From Malania oleifera (Eukaryota > Streptophyta > Magnoliopsida > Santalales > Ximeniaceae): 64,000 bases of DNA. Under the pieces are notes generated by a model that had not been told where the DNA came from, made no database searches, and saw only the letters and a program-made list of their open reading frames with translations. The position numbers and the translations under genes are program-made. Shown piece after piece: positions 46,776-57,426 of the stretch. Every line of letters begins with the position of its first letter. Positions within the stretch are counted from its first letter, which is position 1. The stretch is taken from NCBI RefSeq assembly GCF_029873635.1, contig NC_080418.1, positions 8,438,062 to 8,502,061 of the forward strand, written 5' to 3'.

Positions 46776-47623
46776 CGTGTGTGTATGTGAGTGTTGTGTG
46801 TGCTGTATTACAGTGAGCAACAGAGTGTGTGTGTGCAGGGTGTGAGTGTGTGCGTGTTCTGTGTGTGTGTGTTCTATGCGTGTGGGTGGGTGTTTACAAG
46901 GTGTGTGTGTTTGAGAGAGTCACCGAGGGGTTGCCGGAGATGATGGCTTGGCTCGGTGGTGGCTTCTCGGGTCTGCAGGGCTGGCGGTGCTGGGAGCTGG
47001 AGTTCAGTGTGGAAGGAGCAGCAGCAGCAGCAGTTGCAGAGGGGGATACCGGAGGAGTGGCTGTTGCTGGAGAAGGTGACTGGAGAGCTTAGGAGCCTAA
47101 GATGACGGAGGAAATTCTAGGATGGTGCTCGGCTGTTGCTGGAGAAGGTGACCGGAATTGCAGGTTCGTCGGAGTTGCAGGGACACAAGGGGCCGCCGGA
47201 CTGGATCTGGGAATGGTGCGGTGGCTGGAGGATTGGGCGACTGCTGCGTTTTTCTGCTGGTGGCCGGAGACGACGTCAGTGAGCGACGGGGCTGAGGTTT
47301 GGTGCGGCAGGGGATCAAGAGCAGGAGCCTGAGGCGGCTGGGTTGCTGTGCCGTCGAGTGGGAGGGTGGCCGGAGGCTTGGCAGTGAGCAGGGAATGGCG
47401 GCGGGAGCTCCTGTGCAGCGGAGCAGAGATGCTCGGCTGGTGTCTCGTTGGAGGTTGGGAGGTTCGCCGGGGGTGTGGCTAGAACAGAGAGAGTGCTGTT
47501 GGGAGAGGGTGGCGGCGGTTGTGAAGAAGAAACCGAAGGAGAAGAAGAGGTAGAAGATGAAGAAGGAGCCGGAGAAGTTTTTTTTTTTTTGTCCCCTCTT
47601 CTGGCTGTGCGCACCACCCCCCC

Positions 47624-47632
47624 TTATAAAAT
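47624..47632 (-). promoter_or_regulatory. TATA box of the Ogre-like LTR promoter
   Basis: On the - strand the sequence reads ATTTTATAAG, then a G-rich stretch and CT-rich, low-AT sequence toward 46900, typical of a transcribed leader. It sits about 850 bp inside the LTR from its outer end. By this reading the microsatellite-rich part upstream (48481-47640) is U3, and transcription starts near 47595. Confidence 0.5.
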
Positions 47633-47699
47633 TTTTTTTTAAAAAAAACCCTAACATCATTACCTTTTTCAACTTTTGGTATTTTTCTCTTTTTTTGGA

Positions 47700-48126
47700 A
47701 ATAAGATATACTACCATTATGGTTATAAGGAAATAAAAATAATGATAATAATAAGGTAATAATAATAATAAGGTAATAATAATAATAATAAAATAATAAT
47801 AATAATAGTAATAACAAAGATAAATAAATAAAATAATAGTGAAGGTAAAAATATTAATAATAATAATAATTAAAAATAATGTCAATAATAATGAAAATAA
47901 TAAATAATAATAATAATAATAATAAACAATATAAATAGAAATAAAAATAAAGGTAATAATAATAAGACCAATGAACATAATAATAATAATAATAACAAAT
48001 AAAATAATAGTAATAAAAAAAACATTAATAATAATGATAATAAAAATTAAAAATAATAATAATAAATAATAATAATAATAATAGAAGTAAAAATAAATAA
48101 TAATAATAATAATAATACTAATGAAA

Positions 48127-48164
<38 letters not shown>

Positions 48165-48191
48165 GAATAATATAAAGAAAATAATAATAAC

Positions 48192-48228
<37 letters not shown>

Positions 48229-48234
48229 GTGAAA

Positions 48235-48265
<31 letters not shown>

Positions 48266-48373
48266 AAAATAATAGTAATAATAGTAATAAAAAACATTAA
48301 TAATAATGATAATAAAAATTAAAAATAATAATAATAGAAGTAAAAATAAATAATAATAATAATACTAATGAAA

Positions 48374-48407
<34 letters not shown>

Positions 48408-48450
48408 TAAAGAAAATAATAATAACAATAATAATAATAGTAATACATAC
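47700..48450. repeat. Long (AAT)n microsatellite in the LTR U3
   Basis: About 750 bp of almost pure AAT repeats, with a duplicated block (about 48060-48240 and 48320-48440). The 388-residue - strand open frame here is an Ile/Tyr/Leu artefact. Confidence 0.85.
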
Positions 48451-48481
48451 ATTGGGCCTGGGTAAAAATGGGGTGTCTACA

Positions 48482-48495
48482 GCTGCCCCTCTTTG
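48482..48495 (-). other. Polypurine tract
   Basis: The - strand sequence CAAAGAGGGGCAGC directly before the 3' LTR primes plus-strand DNA synthesis. Confidence 0.75.
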
Positions 48496-48660
48496 TAGGC
48501 TTCGTCGCTTCAAAGCAAAAGTAGGAATTCTCCTACGTTATTTGTAGCAACAAGCCTGCAAAGATAAAAGACGCTGATTTTGGACCGGGCCCAATGTAAC
48601 AAAAGAGACCGAAATGATTTGTGAAAACCGATTTGTATGTATAATTGAGAGCACATGAGA

Positions 48661-50240
48661 ATGACTTGCGTCGAGTGTAGGAACCCGAGCTATAGTTCAC
48701 AGAAGGGTGACTTACCGGGTGTGGGAACCCGAGCTATAGTTCACGGAAGGGTGACTTGCACCGGGTGTAGGAACCCGAGCTATAGTTCACAAAGGGTGAC
48801 TTGCACCGGGTGTAGGAACCCGAGCTATAGTTCACGGAGGATGACTTGCACCGGGTGTAGGAACCCGAGCTATAGTTCATGAGGGGTAACTTGCACCGGG
48901 TGTAGGAACCCGAGCTATAGTTCACGAAGGGTGACTTGCACCAGGTGTAGGAACCCGAGCTATAGTTCACGGAAGGGTGATTTGCACCAGGTGTAGGAAC
49001 CCGAGCTATAGTTCACGGAAGGGTGACTTGCACCGGGTGTAGGAACCCGAGCTATAGTTCACGAAGGGTGACTTGCACCGGGTGTAGGAACCCGAGCTAT
49101 AGTTCACGGAGGATGACTTGCACCGGGTGTAGGAACCCGAGCTGTAGTTCTCGGAAGGGTGACTTGCACCGGGTGTAGGAACCCGAGCTATAGTTCACGG
49201 AAGGGTGACTTGCACCGGGTGTAGGAACCCGAGCTATAGTTCACGAAGGGTGACTTGCACCGGGGGTAGGAACCCGAGCTAAAGTACACGGAGGCTGACT
49301 TGCCCCGGGTGTAGGAACCCGAGCTATAGTTCATGGAAGGGTGACTTGCACCGGGTGTAGGAACCCGAGCTATAGTTCACGGAAGGGTGACTTGCACCGG
49401 GTGTAGGAACCCGAGCTATAGTTCACGAAGGGTGACTTGCACCGGGTGTAGGAACCCGCGCTATAGTTCACGGAGAATGACTTGCCCCGGGTGTAGGAAC
49501 CCGCGCTATAGTTCACGGAGAATGACTTGCCCCGGGTGTAGGAACCCGAGCTATAGTTCATGAGGAGTGACTTGCATCAGGTGTAGGAACCCGAGCTATA
49601 GTTCACGGAGGGTGACTTGCACCAGGTGTAGGAACCCGAGCTATAGTTCACGGAAGGGTGACTTGCCCCGGGTGTAGGAACCCGTGCTGTAGTTCTCGGA
49701 AGGGTGACTTGTACCGGGTGTAGGAACCCGAGCTATAGTTCACGGAAGGGTGACTTGCACCGGGTGTAGGAACCCGAGCTATAGTTCACGAAGGGTGACT
49801 TGCACCGGGTGTAGGAACCCGCGCTATAGTTCACGGAGAATGACTTGCCCCGGGTGTAGGAACCCGCGCTATAGTTCACGGAAGGGTGACTTGCACCGGG
49901 TGTAGGAACCCGAGCTATAGTTCACGGAAGGGTGACTTGCACCGGGTGTAGGAACCCGAGCTATAGTTCACGAAGGGTGACTTGCACCGGGTGTAGGAAC
50001 CCGCGCTATAGTTCACGGAGAATGACTTGCCCCGGGTGTAGGAACCCGCGCTATAGTTCACGGAGAATGACTTGCCCCGGGTGTAGGAACCCGAGCTATA
50101 GTTCATGAGGAGTGACTTGCATCAGGTGTAGGAACCCAAGCTATAGTTCACGGAGGATGACTTGCACCGGATGTAGGAACCCGAGCTATAGTTCATAAGG
50201 GGTGACTTGCATCGGGTGTAGGAACCCGAGCTATAGTTCA
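48661..50240. repeat. Tandem array of ~45-bp units, about 35 copies
   Basis: Units follow gtgacttgcaccgggtgtaggaacccgagctatagttcacggaag with small variants and a period of 45-46 bp; I count 35 copies of the gtaggaaccc core. It lies between integrase and the 3' LTR, a place where Tat/Ogre elements are known to carry hypervariable tandem repeats. Blocks 49370-49561 and 49915-50106 are the same and 545 bp apart, about 12 units, so a larger repeat unit has formed. Open frames in the array are repeat artefacts. Confidence 0.92.
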
Positions 50241-52094
50241 TGGAGTAATAACTCAAACATTAGTGAGACAAAGGTCGTTCGGATAATGATCAGAAGAGAT
50301 GCATGACAAGAGGGGTATGACTAGAATGCAGTAGTGCATGTATGCTGTCTACTGTGGTGCCAGAACATGGGGATATGTTGCTACATGTTTTTATGCAATG
50401 CCTGAAATGTATGGTAATGAATGAAGGAAATGCCTGAATCTTTTCCCCTGGTACGTCTGTGATCAATAACCTCATCTTTCATCTTGGCCATGCTTTTGAT
50501 ACTTGCCACATCTGTAACTGATCTTGGCTCAATTTTCTTAATTCATCCAATCATGGAGACGATTGACTTGGCTAAAAGGAAACTCACTTAAAAAAAATCT
50601 GCCTCGGTTGAATGGATCTACAACCAATATTAACCCTGTTTGCTTAATGCAATTGGATAGGGAGACAAGTTTTGACACGACAATTGCCTCATTGCAAATG
50701 CATCAGTAAAAGCTCTCAGTTTCATATGAAGGCCACAACCTCCTCAGATTTTGCCTTATTCATCGGTTGTACACCACATTTCCAAAGCTCTAGGTCATTG
50801 AAACAGGAAGCATACTAGCGAACTCTTTTGATTACCCTATTCTTGGGACTATGAAAAAGGTTTTTTTTTTTTTTTTTTTCTTTGAGAAATATCCAACCAT
50901 GTAATTGTAACATCCCTTTGCTATATCAAAAGATCATATATGCAAGATGACTAGTTTACCAGACTTAAATGTCAGTTCAAAGGAAAAACTTTATACCAGT
51001 ATTCAAAAAGTCGAAGCACATGAATGTTAAGCTGTCAAGCTTAATTCCCCTTTGACTGATTTTTCTTTTTCGTCGATGACCCCAAACTTTTCTCCCTCCT
51101 TTCGCCTTATTCTGTTGCGAACCCCTATAATTCTCAAGTTAAACTATTGCCTCAGGTTCAGTTCATGTTTTGATCTCAAGATGGTCTTTAAGACTCGGGA
51201 CGAAACGTAGGCTTGGGGATATAGGTTTTCTGAAGAAGAGGGAAACTATGGCTCAAAAATCCCAACCCATAATGACATTCTCTGCCCCAGTTTAAGTTGA
51301 GGCACTTTGTTTTGGCTTTTGACCGAACTTGTCTTTTGAACAAGCTGCCTACGTACCTTTTCAGGATCAGGTCATTACGTAGTTCAGACTCAATCATTGA
51401 GTCTGACAAATCATTAGAGACAACAATGTATACCAATCTGGTCAGGTCTTTTATTTGGACTGTAATATAGGCTAGGGGTACGGGTTAAAGAAAGAAAGAG
51501 TTAAATAAGGCTCAAAATCAGCACTTTCATTAAGGGTAACTTGGTCAAAGATCACATGCGTAGTATGTCCCTTATTTTCTTTCTCTTTTCTTCTTTTTCC
51601 ATTTGCTTTTGCTGCTCCCTTTTGTTTTTCTCTTTCATGAAGGGATTCGGTTATTTTTGTTTGGACTTCATTTGGGACTAATCCTTTGAAATTGCCCCAG
51701 TGTGGGGTGTGATCTTTTGACGGGTTAATCAAAAATTGAATTTTCTAGGCTCAAGAAGGGCTTGCAAGGGATCTCTTTTTGTTTCTTTTGGGTAGCAGAA
51801 AGATGGTCTGCCATCATTTCGAGTAGCCGATTGTTGTCTCATATGACTTGCCAGACCCTAAAGGACCCATACCCAGGTTAAATTTTGTAAACTGACTTTT
51901 GAAAAAATACTGGTTTATCATTTAGGCTCAATTTGGTTATCAAATGGCAAATCGTTATTTGGCTCTTTTATAGGAAAGCAGATCGGCCAACGATGGCCAT
52001 CTATCATTTGATCAAAACATGAATAATGAACAGTCATTAGATTTATGAAGCAAATCGTCATCTTATTGAATTTCCTTGAGAGTTTACAGGGTTT
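50241..52094 (-). other. 3' untranslated region of the Ogre-like element
   Basis: This lies between the array and integrase. I see no conserved domain. Short - strand frames (51188-51436, 51472-51732) may be part of the transcript leader/trailer or decayed sequence. A poly-T run is at about 50862-50879. Confidence 0.5.
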
Positions 52095-52394
52095 CTAAGA
52101 AAAATATTTCTTTACCGCATCTGAGTTTGTGGGGTGCACCAGATCGGCTCCATCCATGTCTGATAACAATAAGGCACCTCCTGAAAATGCTTTCTTTACC
52201 ACATACGGCCCTTCATAATTTGGGGTCCACTTACCTCGGGGGTCATTATGAATTGGTAAAATCTTTTTCAAGACTAGATCCCCTTCTTGAAACCGTCGAA
52301 TACGCACTTTCTTGTTAAAAGCTCTCATCATTCTCCTTTGGTATAACTGCCCATGAACTATGGCTGTCAATCTTCTTTCTTCAATTAGATTCAA
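52095..52394 (-). CDS. Integrase C-terminal tail, cut off by a stop
   Basis: This 99-codon frame continues directly in frame after a TAG at 52395-52397. It contains a GPYVVKKAF motif of the GPY/F type found at the integrase C-terminus and ends DAVKKYFS before a stop at about 52095. In relatives the sequence around the stop continues without a break, so the TAG is a nonsense change (one base from CAG, Gln). Confidence 0.8.
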   Translation of the reverse strand: MNLIEERRLTAIVHGQLYQRRMMRAFNKKVRIRRFQEGDLVLKKILPIHNDPRGKWTPNYEGPYVVKKAFSGGALLLSDMDGADLVHPTNSDAVKKYFS

Positions 52395-55300
52395 CTAGTC
52401 ATATCTAGATTGCACCCATTCTGCTTCGGTTAACTCTGCTTCTTTCAAGATTCGTAACGATGGAATCTCAACTTCTATCGGAACTACAGCCTCCATCCCG
52501 TACACCAAAGAGAAAGGGGTAGCTCCTGTAGATGTTCGAACAGTGGTTCGATAGGCCAATAAAGCGAACGGTAACTTCTCATGCCAATCTCTATAGGTTT
52601 CTGTCATTTTTTCCAAGATGCTCTTGATGTTCTTATTGGCTGCTTCCACTGCTCCATTCATTTGAGGTCGATAGGGGGCTGAGTTATGATGCTTGACCTT
52701 GAACTGACTGCATAATTTTGTCATGACCTCGTTGTTCAAGTTTTTAGCATTGTCTGATATTATCCTTTCTGGGATCCCATACCTGCAAATTAATTCTCTC
52801 CTGATAAAACGATTGATTACATTTTGAGTGACATTAGAGTATGATGCTGCTTCTACCCATTTTGTGAAGTAGTCAATGGCCACAAAAATGAATCGATGCC
52901 CATTACTGGCCTTCGGGGTTATCGGTCCGATCACATCCATGCCCCATGCTGAGAAAGGCCAAGGTGTAGATAAAACCTGGAGTCGAGTCGGTGGGACTTG
53001 TATGCGATCTCCATAGATTTGACACTTATGGCACTTTCGAACATACTCCATACAATCCCGTTCCATGGTTATCCAATAGTATCCACTCCTTAGGATTTTT
53101 CGGGCTAACAGGTGTCCTCCCGCATGGGTCCCACAAACGCCGTCGTGTACTTCCTGTATGATTTGTTTTGCCTCTTGCAACTCCACGCACCGTAGGAGGG
53201 TCATATCATGATTCCTTTTATACAATATCTCCCCATCTAAGAAGAATCCCATAGCTAGCCTCCGAATTGTCTTTCGGTCATTATTAGAGGCTCCTATGGG
53301 ATACTCCTTCCATTGAATATATGTTTTGATATCATGAAACCATGGCTTTCCATCAGCTTCTTCTGTCATTATACAATATGCTGGCTCCCTATGCATCCTT
53401 ATTCGAATGGGTTCAATCTCTATTCCGGAATCAACCTTAAATAAAGCCGCCAATGTTGCTAGCGCATCAGGGATTAAGTTGCTCTCTCTCGGTAAATGCG
53501 AAAAACTGATGGCATCGAATTCCTGCATCATTTCCTGAATGAACTCCTGGTATGGTATTAATTTGGAATCCCGGGTTTCCCACTTTCCAGTCAACTGATA
53601 AATTACCAAAGCGAAATCTCCTTTTACAATCAATTTTTTAATGCCTCGGTCAATAGCCGCCTGTAAGCCCATTACGCACGCTTCATACTCTGCTATATTA
53701 TTGGTACACGGAAAGGTGAGTTTGGCTGTGACTGGGTAATATTTACCCTCTGGTGATATGAGTACAGCCCCTATTCCATGCCCCCATACGTTGGTCGCCC
53801 CATCAAATAGCATCATCCACCCAACATTACCTTCCTTTTCTTGATCAATTGAATCAATATCTTGATCCGGGAAGTCAAACTCCATGGATTGGTAATCATT
53901 AACGGCCCTATCAGCCAAATATTCTGCTATAATGCTCCCTTTGACGGCTTTTCTCGTCACATATGTAATATCATATTCAGTCAACAGCATTTTCCAACGA
54001 GCCATCCGTCCTGTTACTGCAGGTTTCTCGAAAACATACTTAATCGGATCCATTTTAGAAATCAGCCATGTTGTGTAATACAGCGTGTATTGCCTTAATC
54101 TACTAACCACCCACACCAAAGCGCAACACGTCTTCTCCAGGTTAGAGTACCTAGATTCGTATTCCGTAAACTTTTTGCTTAAATAATAGATGGCGTGCTC
54201 CTTTCTTCCAGACTCATCGTGTTGTCCTAACACACACCCCATGGAATTCTCTGATACTACTAAGTACAATATAAGAGGCCTTCCAGGTACAGGGGGAACC
54301 AAAACTGGAGGGTTCAATAGATATTCTTTTATTTTCTCAAATGCTTTCTGACATTCTTCACTCCATTTTTCGGGGTTATCCTTCTTCAGCAGCTTAAATA
54401 TAGGCTCACAAGTAGCAGTTAACTGAGATATAAATCGAGCTATGTAGTTCAATTGGCCTAGGAAGCTCCTGACTTCTTTTTCGGTTTTGGGACTAGGCAT
54501 TTCTCGAATAGCTTTTATTTTATCTGGGTCTACTTCAATCCCTTTTTCACTTACAATAAATCCCAACAATTTTCCTGAAGAAGCTCCGAATGTACATTTT
54601 TCTGGATTTAATTTCAGTTGACATTTTCGTAGCCTTTTAAATAGCTTCCTTAAGTTCATCACATGGCTATACTCATCTCGGGACTTAACAATCATGTCGT
54701 CCACATATACTTCTATCTCCTTATGCATCAAGTCATGGAATAATGCTACCATGGCTCTCTGATAGGTTGCCCCTGCATTCTTTAAACCAAAGGGCATAAC
54801 CTTGTAGCAAAAGGTCCCCCATAAGGTGATAAACGTGGTCTTCTCTTTATCTTCTGGGGCCATCTTAATTTGATTATATACAGAAAACCCATCCATGAAT
54901 GAAAACAGGGCATGTCCCGCTGTATTGTCTACCAGCACATCTATGTGTGGAAGTGGGAAATTATCTTTAGGGCTAGCTTTATTCAAGTCTCGATAGTCAA
55001 CACAGACTCTCACTTTTCCATTTTTCTTCATTATTGGAACTACATTGGCCATCCACTCCGGATATTTGGCTACTTCTAAAAAACCAGCCTCAAACTGCTT
55101 CTGCACCTCTTCTTTTATTTTGATCAGCATATCTGGGCGCATTCTCCTCAGTTTTTGTTTTACTGGTTTGCTATCTGGGTAAATGGGTATTTTATGTGTT
55201 ACTAAGTCCGTATCCAAACCCGGCATGTCCTGATATGACCACGCGAAAACATCTTGGTATTCCTTCAAAAGGTTTATCATTTCGCATCTTTCTTTTCCTC

Positions 55301-55527
55301 CCAACAGTGCCCCGATTTTTACTTCTTTTGGTTCCTCATTAGTCCCCAAATTTATTGTGACCGTGGGGTCATTACTGGTTAAAGTTGGTTTTTCATCTGA
55401 TTTCAACATTCTTTGCATTTCAGGTGATAAGTCAGTCTCCTCTTCTATTTCAGCTTCTAGGATTAAGTTTTCAAAGTTAACATCAATTTCTGGCTCTTGA
55501 ATACTGGTATGATTATTCTCCCTATCC
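52395..55527 (-). CDS. Ogre-like pol: RT, two RNase H domains, integrase
   Basis: The frame runs from an acceptor at 55528 to TAG at 52395. RT has SFMDGFSVYNQ and VYVDDMIVKS, both catalytic Asp sites present (about residues 271 and 336, counting the extended frame from 55709). A first RNase H follows, with the expected Asp replaced (VSENSMGCVLG). A second, archaeal-type RNase H (LFDGATNVWGHGIG, NIAEYEACVMG, KGDFALVIYQ, LIPDALATLA) keeps its acidic residues, about 630-755. Integrase has the HHCC zinc finger (VHDGVCGTHAGGH, CHKCQ, about 855-896) and an intact D,D-35-E set (about 925, 986, 1022). This dual RNase H plan is the Tat/Ogre signature. Confidence 0.9.
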
Positions 55528-55687
55528 CTGCATAAAACAAAGGTAAACAATTCTTTGACAAATGACCCAATGATGCAATAAATGCGAAAGAAATGCATAC
55601 TGGTTTTATTGATGAAAAAGACAAACGGTCCGAGGCAATAATGTCCACGGATTACAAAAAGAAAGCAAAATGAGCAAAAGCCATTAC
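55528..55687 (-). other. Intron between protease and RT
   Basis: On the - strand the donor is CAT|GTAATG at 55687 and the acceptor TTGTTTTATGCAG|G at 55528, preceded by a pyrimidine-rich tract. Removing these 160 bases puts the protease and RT frames in register (phase 2 at the junction). Without splicing, protease ends at TAA 55684-55686. A spliced intron at this place is a known feature of Ogre elements. Confidence 0.75.
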
Positions 55688-57405
55688 ATGAAGTGAATTG
55701 GGTAATCAAAAGATGTCCAGTTCTGAATTTCTGCTCCTGTCAATGGGTAGATCCATCTACTTGAGTCATTCATGTGGTCCCCTGATTCTAAGGCCAATAT
55801 GCTCATCTGTTTCATTTCTTCCTCAAGAGTGACTTGATTGCCCTTTCGAAAGGTCTGATTCATTGGCAGGACTTCTACCCCCCACTTGGTACTTACTCTT
55901 CCTGTGCGCCTCTCGATTCGGATTATTCTTTTCTCTTCTGCCTTCTTCTTATGGTCAGCTAAAGTAGGAGTATATCCGATGCCGTATCTCTCATTCATGC
56001 CTTCTGGTAACAATGGCATTGCGATGCCCTGAAGATACTTCCCCAACCCTTTTCCCGGGCAAAACCTTGATTTAATCATTTCAGCGGCCACCATGCGCGT
56101 GGAAGAAGAGATTATAGTAATGACGTTGATGATCTCAAATGCTCGGAATGAATCTTCATGGGCTTCTTCAGCTGCTTCCACATAGGGAGTGGAAGAAGGT
56201 TTAGTAACCATTATATCGGTTTCTCCATAAACACATACCAGTTTATCCCCTACTATAAATTTCACTCGCTGATGCAAAGAGGAGGGAACTGCCCCAGTAT
56301 TATGTATCCAAGGCCTTCCCAAGAGACAACTGTATGAAGGCGTAATATCCATGACTTGAAAAGTGATATTGAAGGTTACGGGTCCAATCTGAATAGGGAT
56401 GTCAAGCGACCCTACTGACTCTCTTCGTGTCCCATCGAAGGCACGCACCACCAAATTGTTTGGTGTCACATAAGAAGGGTCAATGGGTAACCTTTGCAGT
56501 GTAGTCATTGGCATAACATTGAGGGATGATCCATTATCTATCAGGACTCGAGACATCATATGATCCTTACATTTGGTGGATATATGCAGCGCCTTGTTGT
56601 GCCCCTGGCCTTCTGGCGGAATTTCTTCATCAGTAAAAGTGATGTAATTGGAGGCTGCTAGACTTCCGATCACATGATTGAATTTATCCACACTGATATC
56701 TTGGGGAATGTAGGCTTGATTTAGGACTTTAAGTAATGCCTCCCGATGGGTCTCTGAATTTAGTAGAAGTGACAAAACAGATATGTGAGCCGGCATTTTC
56801 TTTAGTTGGTCCACAATGTTGTACTCGCTATGCTTTATTATCTTCAAGAATTCTTCGGCCTCTCCATTAGATATTGGACTTTTCACTGCCCTGTCTGGTT
56901 CCCCGACATTCTGTCGATTTGTTTTAGAAGAATCTGGCACATACACCCTACCACTTCGAGTTATCCCTTTCACCCCTGCTATATTGCTGGTGCTTCCTTC
57001 GACATACGCTTCACATTCATATTTCCAGGGTACTGCTTGGTTACTCTTTTATGGGAATGGCCTGGGAGTAGAGATCACCAAGCGAGCTGGCGCTTCCTGT
57101 GTGGGAAGAGCCTTGTTCATGGTAGGTATGAATGGTTGATTAGTGCTCTGATGATATACTGGCCCGTTTTCCCCAATGACTGCAATCTCTCCACTTTTGC
57201 GGGTACAACCAATCTCTATAAACTTGTTATCCACCATCTTTTGCAAAAACATTCTAAAAGTTACACACTGTTTCACAGATCTTCCTTCTTTACTCTGACA
57301 TAAACAAAGTGCATTGGTGGGGCAAACGGCCTCCTGCCCTATCCGACCTGCCGCAATAAGTTCATTGAACACCCAATCTAAAGACATTTGTTCAAAAACC
57401 ACCAC
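55684..57405 (-). CDS. Protease region, split by a stop
   Basis: Frame 57405-57049 and frame 56973-55684 are in the same phase, separated by a TAA at 57046-57048 and readable sequence between. The aspartic protease site reads LIDNGSSLNVMP, with Asn for the usual Ser/Thr; DNG is common in this lineage. Further on lies a glycine-rich segment, KSRFCPGKGLGKYLQG, like a G-patch motif. The end of the frame abuts the intron donor. In related elements gag and protease are one open frame. Confidence 0.8.
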
Positions 57406-57426
57406 ATTCGTCCCTTCTTAAAACAT

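Larger units (their letters stand above)
44671..48481 (-). repeat. 3' LTR of the Ogre-like element
   Basis: It begins TGTCGCGACG on the + strand and ends gtgtctaca at 48481 (TGTAGACACCCC on the - strand), 3,811 bp. Its first 1.43 kb matches the right LTR at 62567 with three substitutions and a 4-bp AT-run indel. It holds (AT)n runs, a GC-rich patch (46900-47560) and a long (AAT)n tract (47700-48450). Confidence 0.92.

Noticed and set aside
47097-48263. A 388-residue - strand open frame
   Set aside because: It is made almost wholly of Ile, Leu and Tyr from the AAT repeat, plus a GC-rich LTR leader; not a protein gene.
48655-50106. Open frames with a repeated NYSSGSYTRCKSP pattern
   Set aside because: They arise because 45 is a multiple of three in a tandem array; no start context or conservation of frame.
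48661-50240. CRISPR-like array
   Set aside because: There are no unique spacers: the whole 45-bp unit repeats, and the sequence is plant nuclear DNA within a retrotransposon.
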